Source: Liquidambar formosana
Taxonomy: Eukaryota > Streptophyta > Magnoliopsida > Saxifragales > Altingiaceae
NCBI GenBank assembly: GCA_039720395.1
Contig: CM077831.1
Coordinates: 19,212,982-19,276,981, forward strand
Length of the DNA: 64,000 nt
Direction of reading: 5' to 3'
Under the pieces are notes generated by a model. The model saw only the letters and a program-made list of their open reading frames with translations, ran no database searches and was not told the origin of the DNA. The position numbers and the translations under genes were made by a program. Positions 45,834-58,316 of this stretch are shown here, piece after piece; within the stretch, counting starts at the first letter, position 1; each line of letters starts with the position of its first letter.

Positions 45834-48804
45834 GGAAAATGACACATAGGACCACTATTAGAAGACCAAAACATAGGACCACTGACTTGGCTGAATCTGA
45901 ATAGTCAGTGGTATTAACACCGTTAATAGTTAAAAAATAACTTAATATAGAAAGCCCCTCAATTCCCGGTTCAGATAAATGTTCCCAAAATTTAGATAAA
46001 CAGGAATCAATGCAGAGTATTCAGATAATTAACCATAACATATCATACAAAATATGCATCAAGATAATACCACAACTCAACCATTATCATGACAAATCAG
46101 ATAAATTATGAATTTTATCATATAACCAATGTTTTAAAACCCAGACCAGTCAACGGTTCAATCGATCGAACTGGCCGGTCCAATCGGTTGAACTAGCCAG
46201 TCCAGGTTCCGGTCCAGATAAACCTTTAAAACCGTTTCAAGCTAAAAATCGTTGTATTTTGAAAAAACCGTTTAAACCGCCGGTTTTTGGTGAACCGATT
46301 GCGGGTTGATAGAACCGGCCGGGTCTTAAATTGTTAAAAAATTGAGAAAATTAGCGAAAAGCCTCAAATCTTTCGATTCACTAGGGCTTTTTTTGCACTC
46401 TCTCACTCTTGCAACACTTTATTCACGGCTAGTTATGTCTTCTCTCCTTGTTATTCTCTTTTTTGATCTCTCCTCTCCCATTTCTAGTTGTCTCTTTTTC
46501 CTTCTGTCGTCGCTAGTCCTTTCTTTTCTCCTCTGAATTTTTGTTGGTTCTCTTGCTTTTCTTTCCTTTACACACTATCTACTGTAATAGGGGGCATAAA
46601 CTTGAAGGAAGAAGTGATTCCTACACAAATCTTCAAACACATACAATTTTCTCTCTAATGCTCATAACATTTATATTTGTTGATTATTATGATTTGATAG
46701 TTTAGACTTTCAGTTAACTTAATGGGGATTCAAATTTGTGCCTCTCTTTTTTTCTTGTTTCTCTTCTTCTCTTCAGTTGAATGAAAGATGCTACCGTCAC
46801 TCACCACCAACTCACAGTGCACATTTGAGAAGAAGAAGATGTATAATAATTTATTGATTTTAATTTTTTTTCACATAACTCCGATCTACTTGAATTATAT
46901 TATATTATTTTATATGAGAATATCATGCTATCATAAATTAATTATTATTGTTTCTTGATGTGATTATAAACTGTGTCCTAAACTGTTTAGAAGATTTTTA
47001 AACTTTTTAGGGACTATTTTTTCTTCTTTTGTTATTACTCCATATCGTATTATTATTATTTTTTTTTTTTTTTTTTGTAATTTGAAAATTTATAATTAAT
47101 TAATAATTAATATATTTATTATGTCATTATGACATCACAGTTCAATTCCGGTTAACCCAACGGTTGAACCGGTGACCCTTAACCTAGTGACTTTTCTGGT
47201 TCAATGAGCGGTCTGGGTTTTAAAACATTGCATATAACAATGGAGAGTTCCCCACCCCCACCCCCCACCCAAAAAAAAAAAAAAAAACCAAGTACATTTT
47301 TAGAACCATGAATATTCAGATAATTTGTGATTTTTTTTTTTTTCAGATAACAGTAGGAATTCCCCCCTTCATTGTTTCCCCCTAATTAGTGCGATGAGTA
47401 TTCAGATAAATTGGGATTTTTTTTTAGATAACATTGTGCTGTTTTAAAGATAATACTAAATGCAATATGACACTAAATATGACAAATCAAATAAATTGGG
47501 AGTTTATCATATAACAATGGGGAGTTCCCCATCCGCACCACCCCCTCCCCCCCCCCCCAAAAAAAGTTACTTTTTAGTTACATTTTTTTTTTTTGCAAGA
47601 CCCCAAAAATCCCCCCCCCCCAATTAAACCCAAGCAGCAGCTTCGTATATATGCAGTACCCAACACAAACACATGCTATCTTGAATATGGGTCCAAAAAC
47701 ATAAACACAATAAACTAAACTGAGTTAACCTTTACAAATCATGATCAAGATAAAATGAATATGGATCCAAAAAGATGAACACAATCAACCGAACTGAAGT
47801 AGCTTTTACAATCATGATCAAGATCAATTGAATATTAACTAAACATGAAGAACACAGTCAACTGAATCAACTAACCTTTACAATCACCGTGATTCCAATG
47901 TCAGAATACTGCAAAAAACTAAATACGAAGCCCAAACATAAAAGCAATATCTCTTTCTTCATACCAGTTACACTTAAAACACGATGGTTGTGATCCGTAA
48001 AAAATGGGGCATAAAAATGGAAGAATAAGAACCGCAATCCATTAAAAATAGGAAGGAAATAAAGGAAAACAAACTCAATTGAATCTGATTGGTTTAGGAA
48101 AACAAACCCAAACAAACAGTGTTAGTCGTCCCAGTTACTCTGTCGTCCCTTCTTTCGTAACTAAAACGTAATTGGTTATTTATTTATTTATTTTTGGGCG
48201 GGGGGGGGGGGGGGGGGGGGGTGGTGCAGATGGGGAACTCCCCACTGTTATATAATAAACTCCTAATTTATCTGATTTGTCATATTGAGTGTCATATTAC
48301 ATTCAGTATTATGTTAAAAACATCACAATGTTATCTAAAAAAAATCCCAATTTATCTGAATATTCATGGCACTAATCAGGGGAAAACAATGCAGGGGGGA
48401 ATTCCTACTGTTATCTAAAACAAGTCACAAGTTATCTGAATATTCATGATTCTAAAAACGTACTTGGGTTTTTTTTTTGGGGGGGGGGGAGGAGGGTGGG
48501 GAACTCCCCATTGTTATATGATAAAATTCCTAATTTATCTGATTTGTCATGATAATGGTTGAGTTGTGGTATTATCTTGATGCATATTTTGTATGATGTG
48601 TCATAGTTAATTATTTGAATACTTTGCATTGATTCTCATTTATCTAAATTTTGGGAGCATTTATCTGAACCAGGAATTGAGGGCTTTCCATATTAAGTTC
48701 TTTTTTAGCTACTAAAGGTATTAATACCACTGACCAATCAGATTCAACCAAGTTAGTGGTCCTATGTTTTGGTCCTCTAATAGTGGTCCTATGTATCACT
48801 ACTC
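45834..48804. mobile_element. Mutator-like element with ~0.6 kb terminal inverted repeats
   Basis: 2971 bp flanked by TTTTTTATT (45825-45833 and 48805-48813), a 9 bp duplication typical of Mutator. The inverted repeats are long: the left arm is 45834-46126 plus 47239-about 47553 (split by an hAT insert), the right arm about 48200-48804. Both carry ACATAGGACCAC, TTATCTGAATATTCATG and GGGGAACTCCCC blocks. The unique centre (about 47554-48199) has an 82-codon minus-strand frame (47867-48115) with hydrophobic stretches and no known domain. There is no transposase, so it is non-autonomous. The target is a T-run, so the duplication alone would be weak; the long arms carry the call. Confidence 0.82.
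46127..47230. mobile_element. Non-autonomous hAT element inside the Mutator-like arm
   Basis: 1104 bp with perfect 21 bp inverted ends (CAATGTTTTAAAACCC outermost) and the 8 bp target duplication CATATAAC (46119-46126, 47231-47238), as expected for hAT. Subterminal DNA is rich in GGTTGAACCGG motifs. The short frame at 46342-46536 shows no transposase similarity. Confidence 0.88.
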
Positions 48805-49004
48805 TTTTTTATTATAGGATTTATTATTATTATTAAATAAACTCAAAACAATGGGTTTGTGTCGTAGAATGGAAAAGTTGGTTGGACACATGGCATAAAC
48901 TGAATGGGGTGATAGAGAAAGGGATAGAAGATTTGGGTTCCACGCACACATATATATATACAAGGGATTAATCGTGGTGGACACATTTCAACATTATATA
49001 ATAT

Positions 49005-50495
49005 ACTAGCTTCAAAACCCGTGCGATGTACAGATTAATTTATAAAAAAATAATATTATTAACAAATTAGAATTTCAACAAAATACTTATTCTCTAAAAT
49101 AATAAAATGTATTTGTTAATATAATATGTCAATTAAATTTAAAAGATATAGACAAAAATCAATTAAATAGTTCAATCAAAATAATCTTTGGTGTGATGTT
49201 AGCGTAAGGAATTACACAAAATTTAATTACACTCCTGAAAAAGATAAATTATTTTGAAAAATAATTAATTTAATAGTGGAAACTTGTAAAAAATGAAGGA
49301 ATTGACACGTTATGATATTTGGTGGAAAAAGATTAAGATTCTATTGAGCCTAGCCCATCCCACAATCATGGTTTTAACATGTTGGTATATACCAAAGCAA
49401 GTATAGCCATTAAAGGTGTCTCAAAATCCGACTGTGCATATTGTAGATTGCATGACAACGATGAATCTTGGCCTTCTATGAGGTTTCGAGTGGGTTTCAC
49501 AAAGAGTGAAAAACCATGGGGAAAAATATCAAAAATTTGTTTGAGATTAGAGTATAAAAAGATGAGAGAAAAGTCTAGACTAAGAAAGAGAATAGGAGAA
49601 AAAGCTAGAAGGAAAAGAAAATAAGAGAAAGTATCAATATTTTCAAGTTTATGTAATTAACCATATGGAAGAATTTTGATTGAAATAGATTTTTTATTTT
49701 TTTTCCATGTCAGAAGCAAATCAGGAGAATTTGAAGATTCCGGCTGATCACATTTTCTTTTTTAATCCTCCTTTCCTCTATTTGTCTCTCTTTTTAATTA
49801 TAACTATTTACAGTTTCATACGTTTAATTTTTAGGAGGGGAAATGAATAGGCATAAAGAAAATGGAGAAATATAGTATAGTCTTAAGTTTGGATTGAATA
49901 TTGTATAGTGTGGATATTCTAATCCTCCTAATATAAAAACAAAGAGATATACAGTGAACACCAAGCGTCAACTTACCTCCACCGCATGAGAAAGAGCAAG
50001 TAATACCAAAAAAGAAAAAAAAGAAAAAGGTGAGGAATTTTTGTTTTGGTGACCACTTCCCAGCTTGATACCAAACAAAGAAAGTTAGTAGTCCTTTTCA
50101 AACACCTATCAAGTCAATTTGTAGTAAGTTGACAGACAATATCCTTTGTTTGGTATTAAGTTGGAAAGTGATCACTAAAAGTAGTTTTCCCATAAGTCAC
50201 TAAAAGTAACTTTTTGGAAAAATTACATTTTAGTGACTACTTCCCAACTTAATACGAGACAATGGAAATTAGTTGTCATTTTGGTGCACATTTGTAGTCA
50301 ATTTGTAGCAATTTGACAAAAAAATATCCTTTTTTTCGTATTAGGTTGGAAAACCGTTACAAAAAAGTAATTTTTCCAAAAAAGTTTTCTCCCGTTGTCA
50401 TTGTTTCAGCATGTGAAAGGAAAAAAAAAATGAAAAAAATCTTATGTTGACACGTGGCACAAAACATGGTACCATTCCTCCATTTTTTTATATAT
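49005..50495. mobile_element. 1.5 kb insert unique to copy 2, class uncertain
   Basis: Copy 1 runs AATATATCTGTTTATT (about 27945) where copy 2 has about 1.5 kb starting CTAGCTTCAAAACCCGTGCGATG and ending TATATATAATAG. No transposase, no long terminal inverted repeat, no sure target duplication. The CCCGTGCGATG start followed by AT-rich DNA reminds me of some Helitron-like or unclassified plant repeats, but I cannot confirm this. The plus-strand frame 49379-49624 is Lys/Arg-rich without known domain. Confidence 0.45.
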
Positions 50496-51860
50496 ATAAT
50501 AGATTTGTTTATTATAACCATCCCTTTTGGCATACTGGTTCCTGGGTGAGGTTGGGCCGTGGGTTGAGTATTTTCCTATTTCAATTGGGCCTCTAGTTTC
50601 AACAAGTTTCCTTAGTGCACATTTGTTGAGTATTTTTGCTATATACACATACATGAACAAAAAATTTCACCAATATCAGTGAAATTTTTGTTAAAATTTT
50701 GTTTTTCTTAACAAGTACTGACATAAAAATCTACTAAGTTTCATTTTGAAAAATGTTAGTTAATATTGATAAATATCGGTATCGATAAATATGAGCAAAT
50801 ATTGGTAAATATTGAGGCAGATAGTGTTGATGACTAATCTTGTATCATATCTTTAGTAATATTTATTTATGAACTTTAGGATTGTAAATGATATATTTTT
50901 CGTAGTTATGTGACCTTAAATGCTATATCAGAGTAATTAGTTTAAGTTTTAAATTTGATTTTTGTTTTGGTACAGATCACAAGATAACTTTGATTATGGG
51001 CAAAATAGGAGGGAAGAGGAAGGATTTTCTTTAGGTCCAGTTCTATTATAATAGCGCTTGTACCTTGCAATCTGATATGGATATAGTACTTGAGTTTTTC
51101 CAGACATTTATTTGGACATTCAACACCAAGGACATGTACAAATTGTTATAGTTGGGTTTTGTCTTAGAGATGCACAAATAGTTTTTTTGGTCTGTCTATA
51201 CTAACTTCCCCCATTGTCTATTCAATACCTTTTGGATTTTTGCGATCCAAGTTACATGGGTTGCCATAGTTACTATTCAAGGTTGGCCTGTGAATTTATT
51301 TGCAAGAATGGGGTAACAAAAACGAGCGAATAAATGGGGAAAAAGCAACCAGGGGCGAAAAGCTTTAGCTCTTTCTTTCTCTAGAATCAAAGCGGTGCTT
51401 GATTTCCTTCATTTTCCTTACAATTTTTCCACACCTTATCGCATTTTCTTGCATGAATAATTAATTTTTTGATGAGATTTTACATCATTTGCCATCAGTG
51501 TACGCTTCAGTTGTCGAGTCCTTGTGGTTATGAACAAGTCGAGTTTTATGGTGTTCTATAAATAATGAAAAGCAAAGATAGATAATGAATAAATGTATAA
51601 TGAATAGTAAGTAACATTACCGATTGATACCGATATGCCTCATTAGCTCCACTTGAGGTGTCTCAGGACACGGATCTTTAGAGAGTGGAATTCCATGTCT
51701 GAAAGGCTTTCTTATAAGAATTATGCATCGCAAACCGCCTTAATACCTTATCTATATATGTAGCTTGAGATAAACCTAACATTCTATTCTTGGAATTATG
51801 AAAGGGTAGGTTTTGCTAAAGATTTTTTTTTTCCTCCCACTTTTGGCTCTATGATAGAGT

Positions 51861-52075
51861 AGGAAATATATAGAGGACCCAAAGAATGTAAAACAATTTA
51901 TCATGCAATCGTTGTTGTTGGCTATAGGACCAACGATGAAGGTGTCAACTTCTGGACCGTAAAAAATAGCCATAGTGAGAAGTGAGGACTTGGAGGATAC
52001 GGAAAAATCATTTGTAACTCTAGCCTTCTTCTTTGTAAACCTCCTCGTAAGTTGCACCTCATATTCCCAGCTCTC
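51861..52075 (+). pseudogene. Papain-type cysteine protease relic, copy 3
   Basis: The best kept of the three: HAIVVVGYRTNDEGVNFW, TVKNSHSEK, stop (TGA), GLGGYGKI. HAIVVVGY holds the catalytic His and KNS the catalytic Asn of family C1A. The stop falls at the conserved second Trp. It lies in segmental copy 2, so the relic existed before duplication. Confidence 0.74.
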
Positions 52076-55000
52076 CTATGTGAGATACTCCTTTTTCTAA
52101 TTTTCTTTACTTGTATTTGTCTTTTCTTGCACTGAAATTGTCTTCTTTTTTTTCCCTAAAAAATAACTCAATCTTTATGCACTTTTCTCATTTTATATTA
52201 TCTTACTATTTCGAAAGATGAGATTATGAGGCTAAAGTATCACTACTTGAGGATAGTTTCTTGAAGGTTATAGATATGATGTTGTTTTTGTGCTAGAGAT
52301 AGTTTTTTAGAGGTCTTCGAAGATAAAGGCATATGATACTTTTTTTTTTCCCTTCTTTTCTTGTAATTGTGCTTCCTTGCACTAAATTTTTTTCCTTTTC
52401 CCTAAAAGTGTCAAGGCTTGAAGAATATTTCACATTTCCTATTACTTTACTATTTAGAGAGATGGGATTCACTACTTGAAAATTGTTTTTATTTGAAGGT
52501 GATAAATATGGTGTTATTTCATTTTCAAGAAATGGTTCTAGAGGTTTTTGGAGTTATTGGCATATAAATGCCTTTTTTTTCCAACCCCTTGGAAAAAAAT
52601 GTTAGCAAAGGACATAGATTGGGGACATATATATGCTAATAAAGATTTGGGTGAGAATAGTTTTTTTTTTGGGTTGGTAGACTTGTATATTTATATCATG
52701 TTGAAGAAATCACCAACTCCCTTTCTCCAGATTTTTCCAACCCCTTCTTCTTCTTCTCTTTCTTTATCTTCTCCATCTCTCTAGATCCTTCTCTCTCCAA
52801 ATATCTCCCCTTCTTTCTGTTCTTTATATTTATCTTTCTTTCTTTCTCTCTAGATCCTTCTTAGTCCACCGCCATTCTTGAAAAACCTAGAAGCAACTAA
52901 GTCAGTGCACAATTGACTCCTAAAGTTGGCAACAACTAGTATAAAGAAAGATAAGAATTGAGAGCAATCACAAGTTAGCATTGATGTGTGTAGTGTAGAG
53001 CATAGTTGTGGGTGAGTGTGTGAGTCCCATAGTGCGTATACAAGTGTAGTGAGAATTGGTGTGAGTGAGGTGTCCTTAATGGGGTGTACTAAATTGTATA
53101 TACTAGTATAGTGTCTTTCCTTGTGAGTGGTTATGAGGCATTTGTATAAAGTGTATTTTAGACACTATCAAGAAAAGAGTTATTTTACAAATTTCGCTGC
53201 ATTATACTCTACATATCATACTACTACACTTGTTGTAGGGACTCTTTTTTTTCTTTTTCTGCAAAGAAATAAATAAATAAGTCTTAGTCTTTATGAGATT
53301 TCCTCATTTTATATTATTTTACTATGTAGAAAGATGGGATTTTAAGGCGAAAGTGTCACTACATGGATTGTTTCTTTAGTTAAAGGTGATGGATACGATG
53401 TGGTTTCAGGGGCTAGAAATGGTTCCATAATTCTTCGAAGATATAGGCATATAGGTTAAGAAATCAAGATATTCTTCATCTAGCTTGTCAGTTGAAATAT
53501 TCCTTTTCATGGTTTAGAAACAAGGGATTCTGAGGGTGAGAGGTCTCTACTTGAAGCTTGGTTTTATATTTTAGACGTTTTAAATTTTGAGCTTTGTATG
53601 TATTAATATCTTGTTTACTTTAGATTGGTTTGTTTTGATATATTTTTTTTTTTATTTCATGATCTTGATTGACCAAGGAAAAATGGAGTTTTCTTAATAC
53701 TTTGTGTTGGGGTTCATTAAATTGTGATATGAGTGGCTTGGTAATAAGGTTGAATGAAAGAGGAAATCATGAGGCAAAGTTAATTGTTTCTATTAGAGAA
53801 TCTAGTAATAACAAGGGAACTAAGTGGCAATTGAAAATGAGCTCCTCAACGGCAAGGAGAAGCACTAGAAGCAACAAAAAGGAGAAAAGATGGACGAGGA
53901 TAAAGAGTCAGACCTAACTAAGATGGTAGAGGATACCGAATTAGCCCTAACCCTAGTTGGTTTGATATTTATAATGCTTAAATGTATCCATTTTGGGCAA
54001 TTTAACTAGTGAGACTTAACCAATTACATTTATCCATAAATAAGTAGTGCAATATGTATATCCACCAAAGAATCCCAAAAATACATTACATTAGTGCTGT
54101 TTGGTTGATAAAAAAAAAAAAAAAAAGTGGCAATTGAAAATCTAAAATCTATTTACAACTTGCAACATAGAGGCTGCGACAAGTTGGTGCATTGCTAATT
54201 CTCTCAAAACCTTTAGTCATTCTTGAAAGTTGGACTAACTATCTAGAGGTTATAAAGGTGATTATTTCTGTTTTGAGGTCACTGACCCCTTTTCCCTCAA
54301 ATTTTGTTTCATTTGTTGTTTTAGCTGCATACAACTCTCTTTTTTTTATAGATATTGATGGTGTCATTTTTGTTGTTTGTAGGAGTATGAAGGTGTAGAT
54401 GAATGGATTCCTGGTGGCAAAAAGAAAAAAAGAAGGTGACTAAAGATGCAGTTGAATGGGTTCTTGGAGTTCCATAGGTGTTTGAGGTGAAAACTTGTTC
54501 CACATAACCAGGAAATGAATGAAGAAATAAAAAACCTTATCTTCTTTTCTATTTGTACTCTTTTAAAAGCTTGTGCTTAGTTATATAAATGCACGCACAC
54601 ATATATACATATCTACACTAGAATGTGATTGGTTTATTATGTGACAAGTACACAAATATATGCATATATGATGGATAGACATTGTCTATTATCTTCTTGG
54701 GTTTATAAACATCCTCTAAATCTATGCATATTGATAAGTAAGCCACGTTTATTAATTAGGTTCTCTTGAGCAATGTATGTTTGTCAAAATGAAATAGTTG
54801 AGAAAACATTTGCTTCTTGCTGCTTGCAGTTGATCACTAGTGATCAATGTTTCCAGAATGCAGTATAAGGATTAAGTTGCATGTGTGGCTAATGAAAGTA
54901 AATTTCAACATAGCATAACACTCTCAAACTTAATGGTTGGCAAGTGTGTCAATGGTCAAATATGCTACCCTCGTTGCATTTATTGTAATGTTGTGATCTT

Positions 55001-55250
55001 CGATTACCCTTATTTTAAGTTTAAAAATATTTATAATCGTACTACTCAAAGTCCACTATCCTTATTTCTTGCCATAAAATATGGGATTACCATCCCAAAA
55101 GTACTATATTATGCTAATTTTAAACAATTTTCAAAGCAACTGATCAAACAAAATTTAAAATATAAGAACCAAAAATGAATGAAAAAAACAGTAAAAGTAA
55201 TTTAAAATATAAGAACCAAAAAAGAGGGAAAAAAAAATAGTAAGAGTATA

Positions 55251-55498
55251 CTCCCTCTGTTCCTAATTGATCGTCCCCTTTGAAAAAACACACTTTTTAA
55301 GGAAACCCTGTTAAATGATTTCACATCAATACATATGTTTCGATATTCCAATTTTTCCCTTAAGTGTGTGCAAAACATTAGAAAATTAAGGTTATTTTAG
55401 GAAATGAATCAAAAAGAATCAATGACTTTTGAAATGTGACAATAATTTTGAAACATCCCAAAAAGGAAAGTAGGCCATTTATTTAGGAGCAGAGAGAG
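55251..55498. mobile_element. Stowaway-like MITE (copy 2)
   Basis: 248 bp between TA dinucleotides (55249-55250, 55499-55500), ends CTCCCTCTGTTCC and GGAGCAGAGAGAG. Ortholog within the duplication of 39964-40227. Its left end is closer to the Stowaway consensus. Confidence 0.82.
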
Positions 55499-56028
55499 TA
55501 TTATTTTATATTGAACAAAGAAAAAATAGTAAACCGTAACAGTATAATATATTATTCTAAATTTAAAATAAAAGAATTTCAAGACTTCCTCAAATTTAAA
55601 ATAGTAGACGATATTATATTAAATTTAAAATAAAAGAACAAAAAGAAAAAAAATATAGTAGGAGTGTACTCTTTTATACTGCTTTAAAATAAAATTTAAA
55701 AAAAAAAAAAAAGACTAATTCAACTTTCTTGAGAAAACAGTAACAGTATACTAGTCGAATGTGTTTTCAAACAAATTTTATTTTTAAAACAATTTCCAAC
55801 ACAACCGATTAAACAAAATCGATTGAAACAAAATTGAAATAGTATACACCACGATTAAAACAAAACAAATTGAACAACCTACGGACAAACTCTTCCAAAA
55901 GCTTGTTTCGATTGATAAAGACTCACCCACGTTTGAAGATAAACGAAAATAACATTTTGGACATGACAAATCACATAGGTTAAAGACATTGGAGAACCAT
56001 TCTTCCATTGATGGAGAAGCAAGCTTCG

Positions 56029-57235
56029 TTTTTTTTGTCAATGGAGAAGCAGATAAAGTTAAACTATTACTTGGGAAAACACCAACTCGGAATCGAGCTT
56101 CAATGCAGATCAATATTAGGAGGCAAGGGGGAGTTCAAGGAACTAAGAAGTTCACAATGTGGAACTAATTGAATAGTCTCATGGCATGTATAAAGGACAT
56201 AAGGTGGTTTCTCATTAAATATTCTACAAGGGCTATCTGTAAAATGGGAAGGGTAGTTGAAATCACTACGTATAGTAGAGAGAGAAAAAACTACTATAGT
56301 ACTATGGAGTAGCAATTCTAAATCGTGATATCTTGTATCCTCAATTTTATAGGTACTCTTTCCTTGCTTCTGGGGTCTCGCAAAATTTGAGGAACTAGAT
56401 TGCACACATAGTTTTAAACTTGGTTTCCCACATACTATTAATTTTCATAAATTTTAGTGGAACTTCATTCAACTATATACACGACTATTTTGGTCTTTGA
56501 ATTTTATAATAATTTCTAAAGACTTTGCCAAAAGGAAGGAGTACGTATAGTCTAATTTTCATTATATATGGTGATTGGTGACTATAAAAGTAGTAGAACA
56601 TGAGAAATTAGACCTGTTTATGCAAACTTCTCCACTACAAGCAAACTACTGATAACTGTATCTGGTATTTTAAACCCAAATATTTCAACCATAGATCTTG
56701 TTCTCAATCTTCAACGGTAGCTCATTTTGGTCAAAAACTAAAAAATAAAATAAAAAATAAGAATAACATCAACGAATGAAATAAAATTTTAGGAAAAGAG
56801 GTCCATTATCTGCATGTTGCTTATTTTGGCAATGACAAACACTGTGCCAAAGGAGCAGCTACATTTGAGGAATGGCAACTTAGATAGCAGCCAGTTGGAG
56901 ATGCTCTAATTCACACGTTAATAACAGATTATCTAATAGAAATGACTCCATTTTCCTCATGATTTCTTCTTTCTTCATTCAAACTAATTACCAAACAACA
57001 AGTACCACAATTTCACGAACCCAAACAACACAGAGCCTCAAGCAAACTCCATGTTTCTTGATCAATCAAGATTGTGAAATAAAAGTTTCAAACAAACCCA
57101 TCTAAGATAATTAAGATATTAATACGCACAGGTCTCGAACAACATTATCTAAACTAAAAAACCAAGCCTCAAGTGGGGAGGCTTTATCCTTGCAATCACA
57201 ATCCTAACTAGTGTTGTTTTAGCCTCAAAATAGGC
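56029..57235. other. Non-coding DNA, nothing recognised
   Basis: No convincing coding frame. The minus-strand frame at 56100-56405 is short, lacks any motif and is not conserved elsewhere. Confidence 0.4.
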
Positions 57236-57720
57236 CTAGCAAATCTGGGCGGGTTTGGGTTGGGTTATGCCCAACCCAATCACTGTGCATACCCAAAACC
57301 AACTCGCAACCGACCCAATTATGACCCAACCCAAATCTAAACCCAACCCATTTTTTGACCCAACCCATTTTTTAACCCAACCCTTTTTTTACACTCTCTC
57401 TCTCTCTTAAAAATTCTCTCAACTAAACCATTCCATCAGCTTACAAGTTACAAAACATGTATACAGACAGTTAAATAAATGGATAACCGACTCAATTATG
57501 ACCCAACCCATATCTAAACTCGACTTGTTTTTCTGACCCGACCCGTTTTGTGCCCTAGGTTTTTTTTTTTTCCCCTCTCTCTTTCTCTCCCTCTCTTAAA
57601 AGACATTATTGGAAAGAAGCATACACACTCTCTCTCATCCTAAAAATTCTCTCCATTGAGCCATTCTATCAACTTACAAGTTACAAAACATGTACACTGA
57701 TAGTGAAATAAATGGACAAA
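57236..57720. repeat. ACCCAACC-rich tandem duplication
   Basis: Runs of ACCCAACCCA/GACCCGACCC followed by CTCTCTCTC and an ATTCTCTC...TTACAAGTTACAAAACATGTA block. The whole pattern occurs twice (about 57290-57480 and 57483-57715). The CCCAACC words are not a telomere repeat (CCCTAAA). Confidence 0.75.
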
Positions 57721-57961
57721 ACAAACTAAGAGATGCAAAAATAGAGTAACATTACCTTCCTTGCACAAGGAGTATAAACATCTCTTTGAAATTTAAACAT
57801 GGAGAAAGCAAATCAATAGACTATAACAGCATATAAATCTATTAACACTGGTCCCAAAAAATCAAAGTCAAAGTCCAAAACAATAGGCCAACCCAACCAG
57901 AGACACAAGCAAAAAGGAAAACCAAGTAATAGGCCACAATAGAAGATGAAGCAAGGAAAAC

Positions 57962-58316
57962 TCAACTAAGCAAAACCAGCAACGCTAGAACCATAGAAAT
58001 CACCCAAAGCAAAAACCCAAACTGGAAATGCCAAAACTCCCAACTGGACAACGGACAACTAAACACCCAAAAAATTCCCAACAATACCCAACTAAACATT
58101 GATCTCCACCCTCTGTTACAGAACCATATATCCATCCCACTCTTTGCCCCCTTCTTTGCCACCTTGGGTTTTCTCAAAAACAACTTAGTAACACATCCTA
58201 TCACCACCCCTGTCTAGCATAAAGCACATTCCTTCTCTTAGAGCCATGGAATTGTAAATTCTCCACATCTGCTTCTGTGCCAAAAACCGGTTCTGCATTC
58301 GGTGGAGCTAGCATTG
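57962..58316 (-). other. Possible exon remnant of an unrecognised gene
   Basis: The minus strand shows a pyrimidine-rich tract and ACACAG (about 58317-58322). An open stretch follows that reads like coding (for example [19 protein letters not shown]). A one- or two-base phase change near 58207 leads into an 81-codon hydrophobic frame. I do not recognise a family. It could be a decayed host gene or chance. Confidence 0.2.

Larger units (their letters stand above)
42819..56028. repeat. Segmental duplication, copy 2
   Basis: Direct repeat of 23502-40760. It keeps empty sites for solo LTR D (44537) and has a single cysteine-protease unit. It carries its own insertions: 43479-44286, 45834-48804 and about 49005-50495. 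Confidence 0.8.

Noticed and set aside
57236..57720. Interstitial telomere repeat
   Set aside because: Words are CCCAACC and GACCCGACCC, not the plant CCCTAAA, and lie in a local tandem duplication.
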